Assembly (NCBI GenBank): GCA_902496335.1
Contig: CABVAO010000043.1
Coordinates: 1 to 13,610 of the forward strand
Reading direction: 5' to 3'
Origin: an uncultured Collinsella sp.
GTDB lineage: Bacteria; Actinomycetota; Coriobacteriia; Coriobacteriales; Coriobacteriaceae
DNA length: 13,610 nt
Shown here: positions 6,016-13,610 of the stretch, in pieces
Layout of the letters: the number at the start of each line of letters is the position of its first letter
How positions within the stretch are numbered: position 1 is the stretch's first letter
The notes under the pieces: generated by a model
The model's input: the letters and a program-made list of their open reading frames with translations, nothing else
The model's database searches: none
Told to the model about the DNA's origin: nothing
Position numbers and translations under genes: made by a program

Positions 6016-6960
6016 ATGCTCAAGACTCCTCTCTGCGATCTGCTCGGCATCGAAAAGCCCGTGTTCCAGGGCGGTATGGCCTGGATTGCCGATGCCTCGC
6101 TGGCGTCCGCAGTGTCCGAGGCGGGTGGCTTAGGCATCATCGCGGCCATGAACGCCGACGCCAACTGGCTTCGCGACCAGATTCATGAGCTGCGCGCCAA
6201 GACGGATAAGCCCTTTGGCGTCAACGTCATGCTCATGAGCCCGTTTGCCGACGAGGTCGCGCAGGTCGTGATTGACGAGCGAGTGCCGGTCGTCGTGACG
6301 GGCGCCGGCAATCCCGCCAAGTACATGAAGGCGTGGAACGAGGCGGGCATCAAGGTCATCCCGGTCGTTGCCTCGGTGGCGCTGGCGCGCCTCGTGGCAC
6401 GTCGTGGAGCCACGGCGGTTGTTGCCGAGGGTACCGAATCGGGTGGCCACATTGGCGAGACCTCGACGATGGCACTGGTGCCGCAGGTCGTCGATGCGGT
6501 CGACATTCCCGTTGTGGCCGCCGGCGGTATCGCGGATGGCCGCGGGGTGGCGGCCGCCTTTATGCTTGGCGCCGCTGGCGTCCAAGTGGGCACGCGTTTT
6601 CTCGTTGCCGATGAGTGTACCGTCTCGGAGCAGTACAAGGAGATGGTCCTGAAGGCCAACGACACTTCAACGCGTGCGACCGGTCGCTCGACGGGACATC
6701 CGGTGCGCGCCCTCAAGAGCCCCTTCACCAACGCCTATGCCAAGAGCGAGGGTTCCGGTGCGAGTGCCGAGGAGCTCGGTGCTATGGGAACCGGTGCGCT
6801 GCGTAAGGCCGCCAAGGACGGCAACTACGAAGAGGGTTCGTTTTTGTGTGGACAGATTGCCGGCATGGTCAACGAGCGCCAGAGCGCACGCGAAATCGTT
6901 GACGACCTGGTCGATGGCGCCGAGCACGTCCTGAAGGGTGCGTGCGCATGGGTGGCGTAG
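6016..6960 (+). CDS. fabK: Enoyl-ACP reductase II (FabK, FMN flavoprotein)
   Basis: FabK performs the last step of each elongation cycle, reducing trans-2-enoyl-ACP with NADH through FMN. The 314-residue product is a TIM-barrel of the nitronate monooxygenase/FabK superfamily: FQGGMAWIAD (17-26), VVTGAGNP, the GTESGGHIGE loop with the catalytic-type His145, AAGGIADGRG (168-177) for FMN phosphate, and GVQVGTRFL. A nitronate monooxygenase is the alternative by fold, but its position between acpP and fabD decides for FabK. No FabI or FabL is present in the window. FabK enzymes are largely insensitive to triclosan. Its Shine-Dalgarno sequence (GGAG, 6004-6007) lies inside the end of acpP. Its last 13 nt overlap fabD. 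Confidence 0.94.
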   Translation: MLKTPLCDLLGIEKPVFQGGMAWIADASLASAVSEAGGLGIIAAMNADANWLRDQIHELRAKTDKPFGVNVMLMSPFADEVAQVVIDERVPVVVTGAGNPAKYMKAWNEAGIKVIPVVASVALARLVARRGATAVVAEGTESGGHIGETSTMALVPQVVDAVDIPVVAAGGIADGRGVAAAFMLGAAGVQVGTRFLVADECTVSEQYKEMVLKANDTSTRATGRSTGHPVRALKSPFTNAYAKSEGSGASAEELGAMGTGALRKAAKDGNYEEGSFLCGQIAGMVNERQSAREIVDDLVDGAEHVLKGACAWVA

Positions 6961-7874
6961 CGTTTTTGTTTGCCGGCCAGGGTGCCCAGCACCCCGCGAT
7001 GGGCGTCGACTTGATCGAGACATCGCCGGCGGCTGCCGAGGTGTTCGCCATTGCCGATGAGGTGCGCCCGGGGACGAGCGAGCAGTGCCGGAGCGCCTCC
7101 AAGGAGGAGCTCTCGCAGACCGAGAACACGCAGCCTTGCGTGTTCGTGCACGACTTGGCTGTCGCCGTCGCCCTGCGCGAGCGCAGCGTGGTGCCTGCCG
7201 CCTGTGCGGGATTCTCGCTGGGCGAGGTCGCTGCACTCACCTTTGCGGGGGCATTCGATACGCGAGCGGGTTTTGAGCTCGTGTGTGAGCGCGCGGCATT
7301 GATGGCCACGGCGGCCGAGCGTCACCCCGGCGGCATGCGCGCCGTCATCAAACTTGATGCTGCGCAAGTCGAGAACCTGGCTGCGCAGGCCGGCGAGGAC
7401 TGCTGGCCGGTCAACTACAACAGTCCCCAGCAGACGGTTGTGGCCGGAGCGCCCGATGCGCTGCAGACCCTCGACGTCCTAGTAAAAGAGGCTGGCGGCC
7501 GCGCCATGAAGGTCGCGGTGTCGGGTGCATTTCATAGCCCCTATATGGCCGAGGCAACCTGTGGCCTTGCCGCATATATTGAGGCCGGTCACGCGCCGTC
7601 CCCGTTGCTCATTCCTGTTTTGGCAAATATGACAGCGGCGTCCTATCCGGCGGACCCCCAGACGGCATCGGATGTCTTGGCCAATCAGGTGAGCCATGCC
7701 GTACGCTGGGTCGATACACTGCATGCTCTGCAGGATCAAGGCATCGACACATTTATTGAGGTCGGCCCCGGCAAAACACTGTCCGGCCTGGTCAAGCGTA
7801 CGCTGAGCGACGTTCGTGTGTATTCGTGCGAGACGGCCGAGCAGGTCGCAGCTATTGCCGACGAGCTCGCATAG
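6948..7874 (+). CDS. fabD: Malonyl-CoA:ACP transacylase
   Basis: FabD transfers malonyl from malonyl-CoA to ACP and supplies the extender unit for FabH and FabF. The 308-residue protein has the N-terminal FLFAGQGAQ motif, the nucleophile Ser90 in GFSLGE, the catalytic His196 in SGAFHSPYM and the C-terminal VGPGKTLSGLVK. Most homologues have His before the Ser (GHSLG); here it is Phe, a position known to vary in the family. Two starts are possible: GTG 6942 and ATG 6948. I prefer the ATG because GAAGG (6933-6937) is 10 nt from it but only 4 nt from the GTG. Either overlaps the 3' end of fabK, suggesting translational coupling. A 30-nt gap leads to fabG. Confidence 0.94.
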   Translation: MGGVAFLFAGQGAQHPAMGVDLIETSPAAAEVFAIADEVRPGTSEQCRSASKEELSQTENTQPCVFVHDLAVAVALRERSVVPAACAGFSLGEVAALTFAGAFDTRAGFELVCERAALMATAAERHPGGMRAVIKLDAAQVENLAAQAGEDCWPVNYNSPQQTVVAGAPDALQTLDVLVKEAGGRAMKVAVSGAFHSPYMAEATCGLAAYIEAGHAPSPLLIPVLANMTAASYPADPQTASDVLANQVSHAVRWVDTLHALQDQGIDTFIEVGPGKTLSGLVKRTLSDVRVYSCETAEQVAAIADELA

Positions 7875-7904
7875 TCCACAGGGCTGTAACCCGAAAGGAA
7901 CGAC

Positions 7905-8678
7905 ATGGGCAATTTGAACAACGGCGCGCTCGAGCGCGACAGATCACGCCGCGTGGCGCTGATCACGGGCGGCTCGCGCGGCATCGGTCGCGCTTGTGCC
8001 GTGGGCCTGGCGGAGGATGGCTACGATATCGCCGTCGTCTATGCCGGCAGCGTCGATGCGGCGCACGAGACGTGCGAGGTCTGCGAGGCGTCTGGCGCCA
8101 CGGCGCGCGCATATCAATGTGACGTGGCCGACCCCGATGCCGTCAACACATGCGTGGAGACGGTCCTCAACGACTTTGGCTCGATTTGGGCGCTCGTCAA
8201 CAACGCCGGCATCACGCGCGACGGCCTGCTCATGCGTATGGGCGACGATGCCTTCGACCGCGTGCTCGATGTCAATCTCAAGGGCACGTTCAATATGACG
8301 CGAGCGCTCACCAAGACCTTTATGCGCCAGCGCGGCGGTTGCGTCATCAACATGAGCTCGGTCGTGGGCCTGATGGGCAATGCCGGGCAGGCCAACTATG
8401 CAGCCTCCAAGGCGGGCGTCATCGGTCTGACCAAGGCGGTGGCGCGCGAGCTTGCGCCCCGCGGCGTACGAGTGAACGCGGTCGCCCCCGGGTTTGTCGA
8501 GACCGATATGACGGCAAAGCTCTCGGAGAAGGTGTGTACGGTAACCGAGGAGCAGATTCCCCTTAAGCGTATGGCGCAGCCCGAAGAGGTGGCCGGTGTG
8601 GTGCGATTTTTAGTGAGCGATGCGGCTGCCTACATTACGGGCGAAGTCATACGCGTCGACGGCGGAATGGCGATGTAG
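7905..8678 (+). CDS. fabG: 3-oxoacyl-ACP reductase (FabG)
   Basis: FabG reduces 3-ketoacyl-ACP to 3-hydroxyacyl-ACP with NADPH. The 257-residue Rossmann-fold short-chain dehydrogenase shows TGGSRGIG (21-28, cofactor binding), NNAG (99-102) and the catalytic set Ser152, Tyr165 and Lys169 (YAASK). The block MGNAGQANYAASKAG is nearly identical to that of authentic FabG proteins, which separates it from the many other dehydrogenases of this family. PGFVETDMT and the C-terminal ITGEVIRVDGGMAM complete it. About 14 polar residues precede the first beta strand, slightly longer than usual; AAAGGA (7894-7899) supports the ATG used. It lies 39 nt before fabF. Confidence 0.96.
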   Translation: MGNLNNGALERDRSRRVALITGGSRGIGRACAVGLAEDGYDIAVVYAGSVDAAHETCEVCEASGATARAYQCDVADPDAVNTCVETVLNDFGSIWALVNNAGITRDGLLMRMGDDAFDRVLDVNLKGTFNMTRALTKTFMRQRGGCVINMSSVVGLMGNAGQANYAASKAGVIGLTKAVARELAPRGVRVNAVAPGFVETDMTAKLSEKVCTVTEEQIPLKRMAQPEEVAGVVRFLVSDAAAYITGEVIRVDGGMAM

Positions 8679-8717
8679 AAACCAGGGCCGAAGAACGGCT
8701 TGGATGAGGAGACCATG

Positions 8718-9965
8718 ATGGAACAGAGAGTTGCAATCACCGGTATCGGTGCCGTGTCGCCGCTCGGCAACACCGCGCTTGCCACCTGGGCGGCCATGTG
8801 CGCCGGCACGTGCGGCATCGGCCCGATCACGCACTTCGATACCGATGCGTTTGCCGTCAAGGTGGCAGCCGAGGTCAAGGGCTTTGACGGCAACGAGTAC
8901 TTTGGCAAGCGTGACGCCAAGCATCTCGACCCCTGCGTTCAGTTTGCGATGGCGGCTTCGGACGAAGCCATGCACGATGCGGGCTTTGATGTCGAAGGCG
9001 CCATCGATCGCGAGCGCCTGGGCGTCTACGTGGGCTCGGGCGTGGGCGGCATGACGACGCTCGTCGACAACGTCCATACGATTGCCGAACGTGGGCCCCG
9101 CCGCGCATCGCCCTATATGATCGCGATGATGATCCCCAACATGGCATCGGGCAATATCGCAATCCGCCACAAGGCAAAGGGCCCGACCCTGCCCGTGGTG
9201 ACCGCGTGCGCAACCTCGGCCCATGCGGTGGGCGAGGCGTTCCGCGCCATCAAGCACGGCTATGCCGACGCGATCCTCGCGGGCGGCGCCGAGGCTGCAA
9301 TTATCCCCGATGCCGTTGCGGGCTTTACGTCCTGCCGTGCATTGACCACCAACCCCGATCCCGCGACGGCCTGCCGTCCGTTCGATGCAGACCGCGACGG
9401 CTTTGTGATGGGCGAGGGCGCCTGCGTGCTCGTGCTCGAGAGCATGGAACATGCGCAGGCGCGCGGTGCGCACATTTATGCCGAGGTCGTGGGCTACGGC
9501 AACACCGATGATGCCTATCACATCACGAGTCCTGATCCCGAGGCTGCCGGCATTGCCCGCGCGATATCGCTGGCGGTGACCGAGGGCGACGTCAAGCCTT
9601 CCGAGGGTCTCTACATCAATGCCCACGGCACATCGACCAAGCTCAACGATTCGTCCGAGACGACGGGCATTAAGCGTGCGCTCGGCGAGGACGCGGCGCG
9701 CGCCGCGCACGTCTCGTCGACTAAGTCGATGACCGGCCACATGATCGGTGCCACGGGCGCCATCGAGGTCATGGCCTGCGCCATGGCGCTCGAGCAGGGC
9801 GTGGTGCCGCCGACCATTAACTACCGCACGCCCGATCCCGCCTGCGATCTTGACTACACGCCCAATCGCGCAGTTCGCGCCGACCTTACCTGGGCGCTTT
9901 CGACCAACCTAGGCTTTGGCGGGCACAACGCCGCCATCGCGCTGCGTAGATATACGAGGAGCTAG
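8718..9965 (+). CDS. fabF: 3-oxoacyl-ACP synthase II (FabF)
   Basis: FabF catalyses the repeated condensation of acyl-ACP with malonyl-ACP, elongating the chain by two carbons. The 415-residue thiolase-fold protein has the Cys-His-His triad: Cys164 in TACATSAHA, His303 in NAHGTSTKLND and His341 in SMTGHMIGATGAIE. It also has the C-terminal NLGFGGHNAA loop. Adjacent ATG codons at 8715 and 8718 are both possible; the second lies 6 nt after AGGAG (8707-8711) and gives the family's usual MEQRVAITGIG start. An in-frame TTG at 8700 is unlikely. Only 3 nt separate its stop from accB. No FabB is seen, so this is the only elongating condensing enzyme in the window. Confidence 0.96.
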   Translation: MEQRVAITGIGAVSPLGNTALATWAAMCAGTCGIGPITHFDTDAFAVKVAAEVKGFDGNEYFGKRDAKHLDPCVQFAMAASDEAMHDAGFDVEGAIDRERLGVYVGSGVGGMTTLVDNVHTIAERGPRRASPYMIAMMIPNMASGNIAIRHKAKGPTLPVVTACATSAHAVGEAFRAIKHGYADAILAGGAEAAIIPDAVAGFTSCRALTTNPDPATACRPFDADRDGFVMGEGACVLVLESMEHAQARGAHIYAEVVGYGNTDDAYHITSPDPEAAGIARAISLAVTEGDVKPSEGLYINAHGTSTKLNDSSETTGIKRALGEDAARAAHVSSTKSMTGHMIGATGAIEVMACAMALEQGVVPPTINYRTPDPACDLDYTPNRAVRADLTWALSTNLGFGGHNAAIALRRYTRS

Positions 9966-9968
9966 AGC

Positions 9969-10442
9969 ATGGATTCCAAAAGACTTGCCGAGATAGCCGA
10001 TGTTATGGAGGACCGCGGCCTCACGCGCGTGCGCGTTGAGGAGCCCGATGGCACCGCGGTCGAACTCGAGCGCGCGAGCGCCACACAGCCGGTTGCCGTG
10101 CCCATGCCCATGCCGAGCGCTATGGCCGCTCCAGTTGCAGCTCCCACAGTCGCGCCTGCCGCACCGGAGCCCGCCGCGCAGACACCTGCCGCCGCACCGG
10201 AGCCCAAGGGCACCGAGGTGACCGCTCCCATGGTCGGCGTTTTCTATGCTGCCCCGGCGCCGGGCGACGAGCCGTTTGTGCACGTGGGCTCTAAGGTCAA
10301 GGCCGGCGAGACCCTCTGCATTATCGAGGCCATGAAGGTTCTCAACGAGGTGACGGCCGAGGCAGACGGCGAGGTGCTCGAGATCTGCGTGGCCGACGGC
10401 GACCTCGTGGAGTTTGGCAGCTGCCTCATGAGGATCGGATAG
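9969..10442 (+). CDS. accB: Biotin carboxyl carrier protein of acetyl-CoA carboxylase
   Basis: AccB carries the biotin that shuttles carboxylate from the biotin carboxylase (AccC) to the carboxyltransferase (AccDA). The 157-residue protein has three parts: a short helical and beta N-terminal region (about 1-36), a flexible Pro/Ala-rich linker (about 37-82), and the biotinyl domain (about 83-157). The biotin-accepting residue is Lys123 in EAMKVLNE, 34 residues from the C-terminus as is normal. AGGAG (9957-9961), at the very end of fabF, precedes the ATG by 7 nt. The likely modifying enzyme is the ligase encoded divergently at 3812-4588. Its position between fabF and fabZ matches the streptococcal cluster. 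Confidence 0.96.
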   Translation: MDSKRLAEIADVMEDRGLTRVRVEEPDGTAVELERASATQPVAVPMPMPSAMAAPVAAPTVAPAAPEPAAQTPAAAPEPKGTEVTAPMVGVFYAAPAPGDEPFVHVGSKVKAGETLCIIEAMKVLNEVTAEADGEVLEICVADGDLVEFGSCLMRIG

Positions 10443-10451
10443 GTGATATCC

Positions 10452-10874
10452 ATGAACAAAGAAGAGCTCAAGAAGCTGTTGCCGCATCGCGAGCCGATGC
10501 TTTTGCTCGACGAAGCCGAGCTGGTGGGCGACGAGGCCCACGGCAAGATCACGATTACGGGCGACGAATACTTTTTGCAGGGGCATTTTCCGGGAAACCC
10601 GGTGGTCCCTGGCGTGATCCAGTGCGAGATGCTCGCCCAAAACTGCTGCGTGTTGCTGATGGGCGATGAGGAGGCGCGCGGCGCGACGCCGTTCTACACG
10701 AGTCTGGACAAGGTGCGCTTTAAGCGTCCGGTGCGCCCGGGCGACACGGTTGATCTGGTGTGCACCATCACGCGTGCGCGCGGGCCGTTCCGCTTTGCGA
10801 CGGGTACTGCAAGCGTCAACGGTGAGGTCTGTTGCCGCGCCGACATGTCTTTTGCACTCATGCACGAAAGTTAA
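10452..10874 (+). CDS. fabZ: 3-hydroxyacyl-ACP dehydratase (FabZ)
   Basis: FabZ removes water from 3-hydroxyacyl-ACP to give trans-2-enoyl-ACP, the substrate of FabK. The 140-residue hot-dog-fold protein shows LLPHREPMLLLDE near the N-terminus and the active-site pair His45 (GHFPGNPVVPGV) and Glu59 (QCEMLAQ). The 14-residue spacing equals that of E. coli FabZ (His54/Glu68). The frame can also start at GTG 10443, immediately after the accB stop; I prefer ATG 10452, which has AGGTGAT (10441-10447) just upstream and fits the family's N-terminus. The motif is that of FabZ, not FabA, so isomerisation to unsaturated chains is not indicated. Confidence 0.94.
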   Translation: MNKEELKKLLPHREPMLLLDEAELVGDEAHGKITITGDEYFLQGHFPGNPVVPGVIQCEMLAQNCCVLLMGDEEARGATPFYTSLDKVRFKRPVRPGDTVDLVCTITRARGPFRFATGTASVNGEVCCRADMSFALMHES

Positions 10875-10884
10875 GGAAGGCTTC

Positions 10885-12214
<1,330 letters not shown>

Positions 12215-12228
<14 letters not shown>

Positions 12229-13610
12229 AAAAGCAAAGACGGTCAACGTCCTCGAGGGGCCGATGACCGAGTCGTGCGCCGAGTTTCCCGCGCGCCACGT
12301 GTTTATCAAGTGTCCGGAGTGTCGCCGCGTGATCGATGAAGCACGCCTGCACGACAACCTCGAGGTCTGTCCTCGTTGCGGCAAACACTTTCGCGTGAGC
12401 GGTCGCGCGCGCATGCGCATGACGGTCGACGAGGGCGCGTTTGAGGAATGGGATGCCAATCTGGCGTCGGAGGACTTCCTCTCGTTTCCCGGCTATGCCG
12501 ACAAGCTTAAGAGCGTGTGCGAGCGTTCGGGCGAGCGCGACGCCGTTGTGTGCGGCAGGGGCAAAATCTGCGGTTGCGATACCGCGCTCTTCTTTATGGA
12601 CGCCAACTTTATGATGGGCTCGATGGGTTCCGTGGTGGGCGAGAAGATCTGTCGCACATTTGAGCGAGCGACCGAGCTTGGATTGCCAGTTGTCGGCTTT
12701 ACCGTTTCGGGCGGTGCGCGCATGCAAGAGGGCGTGACATCGCTTATGCAGATGGCCAAGATTTCTGCGGCGGTTAGGCGCCATAGCGAGGTGGGCGGCC
12801 TGTATATCACGGTGCTCACTGATCCCACGACCGGAGGCGTAACCGCGAGCTTTGCCATGGAGGGCGATATTATCCTGGCCGAGCCCGATGCCCTGACGGC
12901 ATTTGCCGGCCCGCGCGTGATCGAGCAGAACATGCACAAGCGCCTGCCCAAGGGATTCCAGCGCTCCGAGTTTTTGCTGGAGCACGGCTTTTGCGATGCC
13001 GTTGTTCCGCGTGGCGAGATTGCGCTCACGGTAGGCGAGCTGCTGGCACTGCACGAAGGGCACGCGCCCGGCCTGGGGGCACCGCATGAGATCGTGCATA
13101 CGGGTCGTCGCGGCAAAAGGCTGGGACACTTGTTCAAGCGCTCGACCGCACCAAAAACCGCGCTCGAGATTGTCAAGCAGACCCGCTCGGCAGATCGCGC
13201 CACGGCAGGCGAGATGATCTCGCTGGGCCTGGATGGATTTGTGGAGCTGCACGGCGACCGCTACTTTGGCGACGACGCTGCTGTGGTGGCTGGCATTGGC
13301 TGGAAAGACGGACGCCCCGTAACGGTCATCGCCATCGAGCGCGGCACCACGACCAAAGAGCGTATGCGCCGCAACTTTGGCATGGCGCATCCCGAGGGCT
13401 ACCGCAAAGCGCGTCGCCTGATGCGCCAGGCCGAAAAGTTTGGTCGACCGGTTCTGTGCCTGGTCGATACTTCGGGCGCGTTTTGCGGCATCGGTGCCGA
13501 GGAACGCGGCCAGGGTGAGGCGATTGCCCAGAACCTCATGGAGATGAGCGGCCTTAAGACGCCGATTGTCTCGGTGGTGACAGGCGAGGGCGGCTCTGGT
13601 GGCGCGCTGG
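12215..13610 (+). CDS. AccD-AccA fusion carboxyltransferase, 3' end outside window
   Basis: The carboxyltransferase moves carboxylate from biotinyl-AccB to acetyl-CoA, forming malonyl-CoA. In E. coli it is made of separate beta (AccD) and alpha (AccA) subunits; here 465 codons run without a stop through both. The AccD part has the N-terminal zinc ribbon Cys33-X2-Cys36-X15-Cys52-X2-Cys55, SGGARM (165-170) and TDPTTGGV (202-209), ending near residue 285. A linker of roughly 30 residues leads at about residue 314 into AccA sequence: ELHGDRYFGDD (344-354), NFGMAHPEGYRKA (387-399), GAEERGQ and GEGGSGGAL (457-465), where the window ends. The usual AccA N-terminal helical segment is absent. The loop DTPGAYPG of typical AccA reads DTSGAFCG (418-425). 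ATG 12215 is chosen because GGGG (12204-12207) lies 7 nt upstream; ATG 12221 is the alternative. Confidence 0.92.

Noticed and set aside
6942..6960. fabK-fabD overlap as a sign of frameshift or sequencing error
   Set aside because: Both proteins are complete and full length, with family-typical ends. Short overlaps are normal in tightly packed operons.

Overview
The window is a compact chromosomal housekeeping region, GC-rich and with a strong preference for C/G at third codon positions. It has two parts: the end of a ribosomal 'str' operon and most of a type II fatty-acid-synthesis operon. EF-G and the ribosomal proteins look actinobacterial, the enoyl reductase is FabK, and the fab gene order is the one known from Firmicutes. 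Together these suggest the class Coriobacteriia, perhaps a Collinsella-like gut organism. The lineage is an inference from overall appearance; no database was searched. There are no tRNAs, rRNAs, insertion sequences, CRISPR arrays or phage genes.

Positions 1-282 hold no recognisable gene. They contain an intrinsic terminator (70-105) that closes an upstream transcript, a good sigma70-type promoter (161-189, TTGACG-17 nt-TATCCT) set inside a perfect 9-bp inverted repeat, and a short leader. Then rpsL (283-660), rpsG (734-1207), fusA (1227-3326) and rpsJ (3387-3695) run on the plus strand, ending at a very strong terminator (3715-3757). rpsL and rpsJ both start with TTG. No tuf follows fusA and no rplC follows rpsJ, so S10 is separated from the rest of the S10 operon. 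Hairpins lie just upstream of the rpsG and rpsJ ribosome binding sites; the first is where E. coli carries its S7 translational control site.

birA (3812-4588, minus strand) encodes a biotin protein ligase without a DNA-binding domain. It is convergent with rpsJ and divergent from the fatty-acid operon. The 176-nt region between birA and fabH holds two near-identical 16-bp pseudo-palindromes (4683-4698 and 4731-4746) bracketing a possible -10 element. They are the best candidates for an uncharacterised operator.

From 4765 to beyond the right edge runs fabH-acpP-fabK-fabD-fabG-fabF-accB-fabZ-accC-accDA, with gaps of -14 to +52 nt, so probably one transcript. AccB (biotinylated by BirA), AccC and AccDA make malonyl-CoA. 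FabD moves malonyl to AcpP, FabH starts chains, FabF extends them, and FabG, FabZ and FabK reduce, dehydrate and reduce again. The last gene is an uninterrupted frame that joins the beta (AccD) and alpha (AccA) carboxyltransferase subunits in one polypeptide and is cut by the window end.

The observations most worth checking are the AccD-AccA fusion, the paired operator-like boxes before fabH, and the natural arginine at S12 position 88, where K88R is a known streptomycin-resistance substitution.
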